Shown piece by piece: positions 7,330-15,070 of a DNA stretch of 20,317 bases. The notes below the pieces were generated by a model. The model ran no database searches, was not told the DNA's origin, and saw only the letters and a list, made by a program, of their open reading frames with translations. The stretch is from assembly GCA_023818725.1 (NCBI GenBank), contig JAMWBX010000002.1, forward strand, positions 1 through 20,317, given 5' to 3'. The position numbers and the translations under genes are program-made. How positions within the stretch are numbered: the stretch's first letter is position 1; every line of letters starts with the position of its first letter. The stretch is from Candidatus Omnitrophota bacterium. Its GTDB lineage: Bacteria; Ratteibacteria; UBA8468; B48-G9; DTJG01.

Positions 7330-8286
7330 ATGAAAATCGCTTTACTTGGCTATTCAGGAAGTGGTAAAACAACGATCGTACATACGCTTTCTGGCAAGAA
7401 GCATGAGAGCTTTGACCCATTGAAGCCCGCCACTGTCAGTGTGAAAATCCATGATGAGCGCCTGAGGAGAATTTCAGAGATAGCAAAACCGCAGAAAATT
7501 ACTGAAGCAGAGATAACATTTATTGATATCAAGGGCGCCGCAGAGGAAACTGGTTTTGATGAAAAAATCATACAACTGGCAGTTAATCAGGATAAAATTG
7601 CTTTTGTTATTCCTGTATTTTTACAGGAGAGAAATCCTGTCAATGAGCTTGGCTCATTGTATCTTGAGATGGTTTATAGAGATCAGGAAAAAATACAGAG
7701 TATTTTAGAAAAAAGAAAACAGGATATCATACATGGCAGAAGAAAAAAGGGACAGGAAGAAGAAGTCCTGGAAAAATGTCTTTTTACACTTGAAAAAGAA
7801 AAAATTCTTTCAACCATTGAACTGGACCGCCAGCAAAGCACCTTTCTTGGTTCACTTGGACTGATAACAGTGAAAAAATTTTTTGTGATTGCTAATGGGA
7901 GCATAATAACTGACAACTTTTATGAATTCTGCCATCTTCATAATCTCCGGTTCTGCCTGATTGACGCAGCCGCATTTGATAAAAATCAGATTGAATCATT
8001 CTGGGACCAGTTTCTTAAGGCAGCCGAGCTGTTAAGGTTTTATACAATCGTGGGAAAAGAAACAAGGGCGTGGCTCTTATCTGAAGGAGCAACCGTTCTT
8101 GATGCAGCAGAAGCTATCCACACAGATATTGCCGCAGGTTTTATCAGGGCGGATGTAGTAAAATATGAGGATTTTATTTCTTGCGGCTCTTTTTCTATCT
8201 GCAGAGAAAAAGGACTTTTAAGAAGTGAAGCAAAAACAGGTATTGTAAAGGACGGAGATATTATTCACATTCATACGACAAGGTGA
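7330..8286 (+). CDS. Divergent YchF/OLA1-like P-loop protein with TGS domain
   Basis: A 318-residue protein; typical YchF is about 363. The N-terminal P-loop is GYSGSGKTT (7-15) in place of the usual GLPNVGKST. DIKGAAEE (66 onward) takes the place of the switch-II DIAGL. A charged, probably helical insert covers 110-165. LGLITVKKFFVIAN (176-189) matches the strand before the NxxE specificity motif, but NxxE itself is replaced by NGS. The C-terminal TGS domain (about 235-318) is convincing: RAWLLSEGAT, HTDIAAGFIRADVVKYEDFI and a KDGDIIHIH end. YchF proteins bind ribosomes and hydrolyse ATP; this copy is shortened and has degenerate guanine/adenine-specificity motifs, so it is probably a specialised paralogue. 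An AAAAGG site precedes the start. Its stop lies immediately before the next gene's ATG. Confidence 0.75.
   Translation: MKIALLGYSGSGKTTIVHTLSGKKHESFDPLKPATVSVKIHDERLRRISEIAKPQKITEAEITFIDIKGAAEETGFDEKIIQLAVNQDKIAFVIPVFLQERNPVNELGSLYLEMVYRDQEKIQSILEKRKQDIIHGRRKKGQEEEVLEKCLFTLEKEKILSTIELDRQQSTFLGSLGLITVKKFFVIANGSIITDNFYEFCHLHNLRFCLIDAAAFDKNQIESFWDQFLKAAELLRFYTIVGKETRAWLLSEGATVLDAAEAIHTDIAAGFIRADVVKYEDFISCGSFSICREKGLLRSEAKTGIVKDGDIIHIHTTR
8281..8286 (+). promoter_or_regulatory. Ribosome binding site that decides the start of the toroid gene
   Basis: AGGTGA at 8281-8286 lies five bases before the ATG at 8292. The alternative GTG at 8283 lies inside this motif and has no ribosome site of its own, so initiation at 8292 is preferred. 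The motif contains the last codon and TGA stop of the preceding gene, which suggests translational coupling. Confidence 0.55.
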
Positions 8287-8291
8287 AAAAA

Positions 8292-10574
8292 ATGGGAAAA
8301 GATGTCTCGATTGTGCTGGGCAGGCAGGATAAAAAGGCAGGGGTAAAGATAAGTGTTGTAAGTTTGCCATTGAGGGAAAAGGACCAGGGATTGAGAAAGA
8401 TAAAAGGGATAAAGACGCAGGTGGTGCCAGTGGGATACTGGCCTGAGACCAGTAAGGTGAGAAGGCAGTTGATGTTTGGGATGAGCCAGCAGGAAATACC
8501 GGAGAAGGTAGAGGTGGTAGAGGGGGAAGATGAAGGTGAGTACAAAGGGCCGCAGGTTGAGATAAAGGTGATAAAGGAGAGAAAGACAGGAATAGTGTTA
8601 TTAGAAGAAGATGAGATAGAGATAGGATATGAAGGTAAAAAGATAGGGATAAGGATGGGATTGGTGCACAAAGGGGAGATACACTGGTGGGAATGGGTAA
8701 GGATGGAGAAGATGTGGAGTGGGCCTGTATGTGAAGGGATTATTGCAGGAGGATTTATAGAGGTTGACAGGTTAAGCGATGAAGATTTGAAGGAAGAAGA
8801 TATATGGGAGGCGATCCACAAGAAAAGATACCACAATCACAACTGGCTTAGGGCAGAGGTATATATGTGGTTATTTACAAATGGAGTGATAAAGCTGACC
8901 CTTAGGCATATAAACAATCATCTGTTTGATCACGGTAAAGATCTGATAGATGTAATACCGGTGATAGGGTTCAGTGGAGACATAGCGCATCAGGTAGAAG
9001 AGCAAGTGGATGGAAGCAAGACGAGATACAGCCACAGGGGTATAGAGCTGAACATAGAGCCTGCTAAGAAGCTGGTCAGCAGCCAGCAACCTGGAAGGAT
9101 GTACACAGAACAAGGTGTAATGATATACCAACCGTACAAAGGTGTAGAGATATATGGAGACAGCTTTCAGCAAAAGAGGCAGGATAGATATATAGTGAAG
9201 GCAGAAGATCGGATATTTCCTAAAGGGGTAGCGCGTAATGTGGAGATGCTGATATCGATGGGAGAGATAGAGCCAGAGATAACAAGGCTGGTAGTGCCAG
9301 ACTGGTGGTATGCAATGACAGGGAGTTTATGGGTTGATGATGTGCTTGCCGTAAAAAATGAGAAAATGAAATTTGTGGAGCGGATGGAAGATACAGTAAT
9401 TGAAAGAAAAAAGACAATGGTCGGCAATTTTGACAATAGTATACTCAACAGAGGCCTATGGGAAGGAGAAATTCCCTACTCTCAAATTTTCTACTCATAT
9501 CTATCAGGCAATCTTGAATTTCTTGAGATAGGTATTCATGAGGCCTATCATTTTGCGGACATAGGATTTGATCACGCGACAGAAACAATAAGGATGCAGG
9601 AATATCCCTTTGGAGCGATAGCGCCGCCATTATACAGGGTTGTGGGGCTTGTATATGGATATCTTGAGACAGGGGATGTATATTTGCTTGACTGCGCTAA
9701 ATCAGCGGCAGAGAGGTATTATCAGATAGACAGGCACAACTGGCCGAGAAGGACCTATGGAAGAGACGCGGCCAGTTTAAGGAGTCTGGTGTACTTATGG
9801 GATTATGTTGGAAGCTGTTATCTTGAAAAGGCCAGGGAAGGAATAACAAGGGCGATAAAGTGCATAAGGGAAGATGGTTCGACAGGAGACCAGGGAGGAG
9901 CAGTAGGGATACAGGGAGGTGTAGGCAATGAGACAACAAAGACCTGGATGGCATTGCTTGAGGCAGATGTGATGATAGATTATCTGATGAGGAAGCCTGG
10001 GGATAAAGAGGTTGAGGAATTTTTGAAAAAGAGGGCGCAATTTATTCTGGATAGTCAGATAGAGAAAGACGGCGAGTATTACTGGGCATACCAGTACAAA
10101 TATGGAGACAACCCTGGGGACCCGTGGGAAATGAGGAGAAACCCTGAGACATACCAGAGGCATCCGATAGGTAAACATGTAAGTGGATACAAGGCGAGGT
10201 TTCTGACATTTATGACTTTGATAACAGGAGACAAGAGATACTTAGAGGCGTGGCAGAAATGTTATGATACGTATGTAAAGAAGCAGGTATATCAACAGGT
10301 ACACTGGTACACGCAGAACAAGTTTGTGCAAAATATTCCTTATGAGGTCTCGCACACAATCAATGCCAGGTGGAAGAAAGACCATCTTGAGATATCACCG
10401 ATACTGACAGAGGTAAACCCAGAGATAGAGGCAGAGATATCAACCCCGGTTGGGCCGGTGAATGTAAAGATAAAAAAGGAAGGAGAAAAGATAGAGATAA
10501 AGGCAGAAAGCAAAAACAAAATCAAGATTATCGCAAGGTTGAAAAACAAAAAACGGCTGTTGAAATATGAGTAG
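8292..10574 (+). CDS. Probable alpha/alpha-toroid carbohydrate-active protein, family unassigned
   Basis: A 760-residue protein without a signal peptide, so probably cytoplasmic. Roughly residues 1-330 are beta-rich with many Trp/Tyr (GEIHWWEWVRMEKMW, RLVVPDWWYAMTG). Residues about 400-690 are helical-hairpin repeats typical of an (alpha/alpha)6 toroid: LEFLEIGIHEAYHFADIGFD, PLYRVVGLVYGYLETGD, GGVGNETTKTWMALLEADV and HVSGYKARFLTFMTLITGD. The last ~70 residues are a lysine/glutamate-rich beta segment. This layout resembles polysaccharide lyases and hydrolases of the heparinase II/III, GH105 or GH127 type, but I cannot assign a family or catalytic residues. Codon use is unusual: 29 of 33 isoleucines before about 9340 are ATA, arginine is mostly AGG, and the coding strand is very purine-rich. 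A stretch at about 9355-9560 looks like the neighbouring genes instead. Confidence 0.8.
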   Translation: MGKDVSIVLGRQDKKAGVKISVVSLPLREKDQGLRKIKGIKTQVVPVGYWPETSKVRRQLMFGMSQQEIPEKVEVVEGEDEGEYKGPQVEIKVIKERKTGIVLLEEDEIEIGYEGKKIGIRMGLVHKGEIHWWEWVRMEKMWSGPVCEGIIAGGFIEVDRLSDEDLKEEDIWEAIHKKRYHNHNWLRAEVYMWLFTNGVIKLTLRHINNHLFDHGKDLIDVIPVIGFSGDIAHQVEEQVDGSKTRYSHRGIELNIEPAKKLVSSQQPGRMYTEQGVMIYQPYKGVEIYGDSFQQKRQDRYIVKAEDRIFPKGVARNVEMLISMGEIEPEITRLVVPDWWYAMTGSLWVDDVLAVKNEKMKFVERMEDTVIERKKTMVGNFDNSILNRGLWEGEIPYSQIFYSYLSGNLEFLEIGIHEAYHFADIGFDHATETIRMQEYPFGAIAPPLYRVVGLVYGYLETGDVYLLDCAKSAAERYYQIDRHNWPRRTYGRDAASLRSLVYLWDYVGSCYLEKAREGITRAIKCIREDGSTGDQGGAVGIQGGVGNETTKTWMALLEADVMIDYLMRKPGDKEVEEFLKKRAQFILDSQIEKDGEYYWAYQYKYGDNPGDPWEMRRNPETYQRHPIGKHVSGYKARFLTFMTLITGDKRYLEAWQKCYDTYVKKQVYQQVHWYTQNKFVQNIPYEVSHTINARWKKDHLEISPILTEVNPEIEAEISTPVGPVNVKIKKEGEKIEIKAESKNKIKIIARLKNKKRLLKYE

Positions 10575-10580
10575 ATTTTG

Positions 10581-11720
10581 CTAAAAACTAAATTTTCTTG
10601 CCGAATCAATCATAGTAAAAAAGTTTTCTTCTGTCTGGCTTGCCAGTGGAATAGAAGAGGGAACACCAGAAGGGATAAGGATAAATTTTGCGCTCTTTCC
10701 ATTCTGGACGATTGAATCAGAACAGACCTGCGCAATTTCGTGAGGAGAACGAAACTCTATTTCTTCAAGCGCAGGACCTCCCATAATAATAATCCCTGGA
10801 CCGGCAATTTTCCTTACTTTTGAGACTGTCAATGGAAACTCGACTGTATTGATTGCTGGTTCAAGGATGTCTATGCCCATCTTGAGAACATAGGGCAAAA
10901 GGTCTTCTTTCATTTCATGCCAGTGATAACAGATATAGTTCAAATTTCCTGAACGAAGGATATTGATCAGTTTTGTGTCAGGTTTGATAACATAATTGAG
11001 AAAAATTTCGCGATAATTGTGAAAATACTCCACTGGCAATGCGGGCGGGGTAAGATACTCAGCGCCTCTTATTCTGATAATGGCATTATGAACTTGCAAT
11101 GATATTGCTTTATACACATTTTGAAGTCGCTGGGTAAAAAGTTCAAATAGTTCAAGAACAAGCTTTTCGTGCTCCAGCAAAAATCTTGGCAGATCCCCTG
11201 GTGCGAAAAGAGTGCCTGCTACGCCAGCCGGGTCAGGAAGTGAAATCACAGGCATTGACTTATTTCCGTAAAGAGATTCCTTTTCAAAGAATTTGCTCAT
11301 ATCAGGGGTGTAGGCTGTGTATGGTAACGACAGGAATTTTTCTATATCGTGGGAACTTGTTATCCATGGCTTGAGAACCCATTGCTCTGCGCTCAATTTT
11401 GTGGTTCTTGCTGAGCGGGTGAGGGTGCCCCTTTCTGTCTCAACAGTAAGGGTAATGACTTCAGAAATTTTTGTGTCCTGATGTTTTTCTTCCTTTACTT
11501 CAATTGAACCGGGAGCTGAAAAGAAAAAGCCCGTGCCGGGTCTGAAAAAGAAGAAATTATGGCAGTCGTTTCGAGTTTTTTCTAAAAGTCTTTGAAAACT
11601 TGAATGGCCTGCCCAGAAGCTTTTCTCATCATAAGGATCTATTTTATACAGAGAAACCGGAATCTTGCCTATGTTCTGGCCTCTCAACAAAGCAAGGATT
11701 TCCTGCCTTGAATTTTCCAT
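10581..11720 (-). CDS. Second UroD-superfamily methyltransferase-like protein
   Basis: A 379-residue UroD-superfamily member only distantly like the copy at 1962-3107. It has the substrate-pocket segment RGAEYLTPPALPVEYFHNY (218-236), a YHWHEM motif (265-270) at the site where MtaA-type enzymes carry the zinc-binding HxCG, then a MGIDILEPA (281-289) strand and GPGIIIMGGPALEE (307-320). The cysteine is replaced by a second histidine (H266, H268). It starts four bases after the sugar isomerase/epimerase stop, so the two are co-transcribed. It ends six bases from the convergent toroid gene. The company it keeps suggests action on a carbohydrate-derived or methylated substrate rather than uroporphyrinogen, but that is inference. 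Confidence 0.85.
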   Translation of the reverse strand: MENSRQEILALLRGQNIGKIPVSLYKIDPYDEKSFWAGHSSFQRLLEKTRNDCHNFFFFRPGTGFFFSAPGSIEVKEEKHQDTKISEVITLTVETERGTLTRSARTTKLSAEQWVLKPWITSSHDIEKFLSLPYTAYTPDMSKFFEKESLYGNKSMPVISLPDPAGVAGTLFAPGDLPRFLLEHEKLVLELFELFTQRLQNVYKAISLQVHNAIIRIRGAEYLTPPALPVEYFHNYREIFLNYVIKPDTKLINILRSGNLNYICYHWHEMKEDLLPYVLKMGIDILEPAINTVEFPLTVSKVRKIAGPGIIIMGGPALEEIEFRSPHEIAQVCSDSIVQNGKSAKFILIPSGVPSSIPLASQTEENFFTMIDSARKFSF

Positions 11721-11724
11721 TGTG

Positions 11725-12564
11725 TTAAAGTTTAAGTATTCTGTCCATACTTGTTGATGCGTGATAGATTACTGTTTCAGGACAATTTTTATATGCCCAG
11801 AATTCAGCTGTAGCATAACCGTTAAAATTGATTTCTTTCAAACTTCGCATTACTTCTTTCCAGTTCACATCTCCTTCAAGAAGCATACAAAAGCCGTTAA
11901 TATTTCCAATCTGTGTCCTGAAGTCCTTAAAATGAATTTTTTTGATATGCTTTCCTAGAATCCTTATCCACATCTCAGGATACCCGTAAAGCACAACATT
12001 GCCTGTGTCAAAGTAAACTCCCACATAATCTGATTTGAAGGATTCAACAAAGTTTTTCATCTCAAGTGGGCTTAAAAGAAATTTATTCCAAACAGGTTCA
12101 AGACACAGGCATACCCTGTTTTTCTCAGCAAACTCAATAACATTTTCCAGTGATTCAGCAGTCCTCTGCCAGCAAATATCGTATGGCACAATTTCTGTCT
12201 GGGCTGACCAATCGGCCTGAACCACTCCGGGAATAATCAAAATTCCATCTGTTCCCAAAATCCTTGCGCATTCAACCTGCTTTTTTATAATGCTTTCCGC
12301 CTTTTTCCTGATTTGAATATCCGGAGAGCTCAATGTATATTTCCACAATAGGCCTGAACTTACACTTGCAATTTTCAATCCTGTTTTTTCAACTTGATTT
12401 CTAAAGTTTTCTATTTCTTTTTCTGAACTTTTCAAAGACAGATAACCCTCTTCATCAAGATTTGGCTCAACAGCGTCATAACCGGCATCCTTTATAATTG
12501 AAAGGATATCGTAGATATCGCTGCCCTCAGGAGCAACCCATAAATTAATGCTTTTTTTAATCAT
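11725..12564 (-). CDS. Sugar phosphate isomerase/epimerase (xylose isomerase-like TIM barrel)
   Basis: A 279-residue TIM barrel of the AP-endonuclease-2/xylose-isomerase-like family, in which ketose 3-epimerases, hydroxypyruvate isomerases and inositol-cycle enzymes are found. The four metal ligands are in place: E156 in CLEPVWN, D186 in VYFDTGN, H211 in KKIHFKD and E254 in ATAEFW. The N-terminal strand and the DAGYDAVEPN segment (26-35) are typical. A GGAGG site lies five bases before the ATG at 12564, and a near-consensus promoter lies just upstream. It is followed after four bases by the UroD-family gene. The exact substrate cannot be read from the sequence. Confidence 0.9.
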   Translation of the reverse strand: MIKKSINLWVAPEGSDIYDILSIIKDAGYDAVEPNLDEEGYLSLKSSEKEIENFRNQVEKTGLKIASVSSGLLWKYTLSSPDIQIRKKAESIIKKQVECARILGTDGILIIPGVVQADWSAQTEIVPYDICWQRTAESLENVIEFAEKNRVCLCLEPVWNKFLLSPLEMKNFVESFKSDYVGVYFDTGNVVLYGYPEMWIRILGKHIKKIHFKDFRTQIGNINGFCMLLEGDVNWKEVMRSLKEINFNGYATAEFWAYKNCPETVIYHASTSMDRILKL

Positions 12565-12588
12565 TTTTCCTCCATCGTTTCCAGAAAT

Positions 12589-12617
12589 AATTTACTTGCA
12601 ATAAATCAGTTTGTCAA
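12589..12617 (-). promoter_or_regulatory. Promoter for the isomerase/UroD gene pair
   Basis: On the minus strand TTGACA (plus-strand 12612-12617), a 17-base spacer and TAAATT (plus-strand 12589-12594) lie in the 69-base gap between the DUF1614 gene and the isomerase. This makes the isomerase-UroD pair a transcription unit that can fire separately from the oxidoreductase operon. No terminator hairpin separates the two. Confidence 0.55.
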
Positions 12618-12633
12618 TAATAGGAGGGATTGT

Positions 12634-13287
12634 TTACGCCAGAAGCACAGAAATAATTCCGACAAGAAAGATGCCATCGTAAACACCAGCGCCTCCGATG
12701 CTCATCACTCCAGCAAAATCGCCGAGATTTCCAAGATTCATCAGATCAGCGCCTATCAGGACACCAAGAACTCCGCTGATATAAGCGACAGGAATTTTGT
12801 TATGGGGGGAAAATAAGAACGCAAGGAATGCAGCAATAACTGGCGGAATGAAAGCAGGAAGCTGTACCCCCACCCCGGGCACAATTGTTGCAAGTTCATA
12901 ACAGACCAGTGCTGAAATAGTTGTCGAGAAAAACAAAGGGATAAATCTTGTCTTTGGTAAAAGATAGATGCACAGAAACATTGGTATAATAGCACCACCA
13001 ACATTTATTGCAATAACACTTAAATCCGCAGGCAGATCAACAAAAAATCCACCAAGATAAGAGAAAGCTGGAACATAACCGGAAGGTGTCTTTACTGCAA
13101 GAGGGATATTAATAAAACTTCCCAGAAGGGATGCAAGAAGCACAAAAAATGCGACAAAAGGAGAAAGCCCAATTTTTTCAAAGGCAATTTTTACAGCATG
13201 TATCGGGATAACCACAAAAAACAAAAACAGCAGTAGGAAAAATAAAAAGAACAGAAACAGAATTGATAATGGCACAAGAAAAATCAT
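12634..13287 (-). CDS. DUF1614 integral membrane protein
   Basis: A 217-residue membrane protein. It starts with a very hydrophobic helix (residues 2-28) and has about six or seven membrane segments in all. Family landmarks are LLGSFINIPL (54-63), NVGGAIIPMFL, AYISGVLGVLIGADLMNL and MSIGGAGVYDGIFLVGI near the C-terminus. The conserved GADL and GGAGVYDGIF in the last helices may form a polar or catalytic site inside the membrane; the biochemical role of DUF1614 is not known to me. The ATG overlaps the stop of the upstream oxidoreductase beta gene (ATGA, 13284-13287), so the two are translated together. Confidence 0.85.
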   Translation of the reverse strand: MIFLVPLSILFLFFLFFLLLFLFFVVIPIHAVKIAFEKIGLSPFVAFFVLLASLLGSFINIPLAVKTPSGYVPAFSYLGGFFVDLPADLSVIAINVGGAIIPMFLCIYLLPKTRFIPLFFSTTISALVCYELATIVPGVGVQLPAFIPPVIAAFLAFLFSPHNKIPVAYISGVLGVLIGADLMNLGNLGDFAGVMSIGGAGVYDGIFLVGIISVLLA

Positions 13288-14030
13288 AGAATATTACCCG
13301 GGTCTTTAAACACCTTTACCGGATAGTACTTCTCAAGGGTTTCTTTTATCCATTTCATGGAGTCAGCAGGACTTTTTTTCCAGTTTGTTGGGCAGGACGC
13401 AAGGATTTCTACAAAGGACATACCCTTCTGTTGCATCTGCCACAAAATTGCCTTTTTTATCGCCTTTTTTGTCGAGATTATTCCCTGGATACTGGATGTT
13501 GTTGTTCTTTCAAGATATGTTACGCCATCCAGGGAAGAAAGAAGCTCGCAAACTCTTATAGGAAAACCATGTATCTGCGGATTTCTACCACCGGGTGTGG
13601 TTGTTGTAATCTGGCCCTCCAGTGTTGTTGGAGCCATCTGCCCTTTTGTCATTCCATAAACAGCGTTGTTGATGAAAAAGACAGAAAAATTTTCACCCCT
13701 TGCTGCAGCATGAATAATCTCTGCTGTTCCTATCGCAGCAAGGTCTCCATCTCCCTGGTATGTGAAAACTATTCTCGATGGAAGAAGTCTCTTTATTGCT
13801 GTGGCTACAGCAGGCGCTCTTCCATGTGCGGCCTCCGTAACATCAAAATTGAAATAATTGTAGGACAGGACCGCGCATCCAACAGGCGCAATACCTATGG
13901 TTCTTTCTCTCACGCCAAGCTCATCAATGACTTCTGCGATAAGCTTTTGAATAATGCCATGCCCGCACCCAGGGCAATAAATTGTTGTTTCAGATGTCAA
14001 ACTTTCGGGTTTTTGATATACCGCTTTCAT
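13284..14030 (-). CDS. 2-oxoacid:ferredoxin oxidoreductase, TPP-binding beta subunit
   Basis: A 248-residue thiamine-diphosphate subunit of the KorB/VorA type. CPGCGHG (19-25) is the iron-sulfur and substrate-side signature. QGDGDLAAIG (92-101) followed by INNAVYGMTKGQ (120-131) is the GDG-NN motif that holds TPP and magnesium. PTTLEGQITTTTPGG matches the 2-ketoglutarate/2-ketoisovalerate enzymes rather than pyruvate synthase. The enzyme oxidises a 2-oxoacid to the acyl-CoA and passes electrons to ferredoxin in the cytoplasm. It is coupled to the alpha subunit upstream (ATGA, 14027-14030) and to DUF1614 downstream. The substrate could be 2-oxoglutarate or a branched-chain 2-oxoacid, so no symbol is given. 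Confidence 0.93.
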   Translation of the reverse strand: MKAVYQKPESLTSETTIYCPGCGHGIIQKLIAEVIDELGVRERTIGIAPVGCAVLSYNYFNFDVTEAAHGRAPAVATAIKRLLPSRIVFTYQGDGDLAAIGTAEIIHAAARGENFSVFFINNAVYGMTKGQMAPTTLEGQITTTTPGGRNPQIHGFPIRVCELLSSLDGVTYLERTTTSSIQGIISTKKAIKKAILWQMQQKGMSFVEILASCPTNWKKSPADSMKWIKETLEKYYPVKVFKDPGNIL

Positions 14031-15070
14031 TTTTTCTTTATCTCCTTGTAAATTTCATCAGGATCAGGCACACCGCCACCTGGCCTTCCGTAAAAAAAGA
14101 TTCTTGCGTTAGAATTTCTGGCTGCAATCTTTACATCATCAATCATCTGTCCGAGGTTCATTTCAACGACAAGGACCTTTTTTGCGTTTTTCAAGCATTC
14201 AGCCAGTTGAGCATATGGAAATGGCCAGAGGGTTATAGGTCTGAAAAGACCAATGTCAGTGCCTTCCTGCCTTGCCCTTTCAACTGCTTCCTTTGCAATT
14301 CTGGCACATGTTCCAAAGCTGACAACGATGTAGCTTGAGTTTTTGCAATAGTAAGACTCACATCTGATTTCCCTTTTTTCGATTCTTGCCCATTTTGAAG
14401 CAAGTTTCCAGTTATGTGCTTCAAGTACACCGGGAGTCAAAAACAGTGATTTCAGGGAATTTGGCTTTCTACCAGAACAACCGTCAAGGGCCCATGGTTT
14501 TTTGGGAAACCTTTTCTTTGTTGGTTTCAGTCGAACTGTTTCATACATCTGTGCAATGAGACCATCTCCAAGAACAATCACTGGATTTCTGTACTTATCC
14601 GCAAGGTCAAAAGCAAGGTATGTGTGGTCATGGATTTCCTGACAGGACCAAGGTGCAAGAACGATTGTTCTGTAATCACCATGCCCGCCGCCTCTTGTTG
14701 ATTGAAAATAATCCGATTGGCTTGGCGTAACATCTCCAAGTCCAGGACCTCCTCTTACCATATTGACTATAACTGCTGGCAGTTCACATCCTGCCAGATA
14801 AGATATGCCTTCCTGCATCAAGGATATTCCCGGGCTTGATGAAGAGGTCATACACCTGAAACCTGCCGCCGCCGCGCCAAATAGCATATTGATTGAGGAT
14901 GTTTCGCTTTCTGCCTGAATAAATACTCCGCCAAAATGTTCCATCCTTTCGCTCATATACTCTGGAAATCTATTTTGCGGCGTAATAGGATACCCAGCAT
15001 AAAATGCGCAACCTGCTGATATGGCGCCTTCAGCGGAGGCTTCGCAACCGTTCAGAATTTTTAATCTCAT
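14027..15070 (-). CDS. 2-oxoacid:ferredoxin oxidoreductase, alpha subunit
   Basis: A 347-residue pyrimidine-binding/transketolase-C subunit. It has NGCEASAEGAISAG near the start, the hallmark YPITPQN (27-33), the QAESETSSINMLFGAAAAG helix region, TSSSSPGISLMQEG and the dimer-side GRPGG near the end. It is about the size of VorB/KorA alpha chains that lack a fused gamma domain (fused forms run to about 570-610 residues). No separate gamma or delta-ferredoxin gene is present in the window. I chose the ATG at 15070 because it forms an ATGA overlap with the previous stop and has GGAG nine bases upstream. A TTG five codons earlier (15085) is the weaker alternative. It is the second gene of a four-gene coupled operon. 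Confidence 0.92.
   Translation of the reverse strand: MRLKILNGCEASAEGAISAGCAFYAGYPITPQNRFPEYMSERMEHFGGVFIQAESETSSINMLFGAAAAGFRCMTSSSSPGISLMQEGISYLAGCELPAVIVNMVRGGPGLGDVTPSQSDYFQSTRGGGHGDYRTIVLAPWSCQEIHDHTYLAFDLADKYRNPVIVLGDGLIAQMYETVRLKPTKKRFPKKPWALDGCSGRKPNSLKSLFLTPGVLEAHNWKLASKWARIEKREIRCESYYCKNSSYIVVSFGTCARIAKEAVERARQEGTDIGLFRPITLWPFPYAQLAECLKNAKKVLVVEMNLGQMIDDVKIAARNSNARIFFYGRPGGGVPDPDEIYKEIKKK

Noticed and set aside
8500..8660. Short repeated GAGATAGAG/AGGTGGTAG-like strings that looked like tandem repeats
   Set aside because: They are low-complexity consequences of runs of GAG, ATA, GGA and AAG codons in a coding frame. There is no fixed repeat unit or spacer, and no CRISPR structure.
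8261..8836. 191-residue Ser/Pro/Thr-rich minus-strand open frame
   Set aside because: It is antisense to the purine-rich toroid gene, and its composition simply mirrors that codon bias. There is no ribosome site or recognisable domain.
13431..14051. 206-residue plus-strand open frame
   Set aside because: It is antisense to the highly conserved TPP-binding beta subunit, with Cys/Ser-rich text and no family signature.
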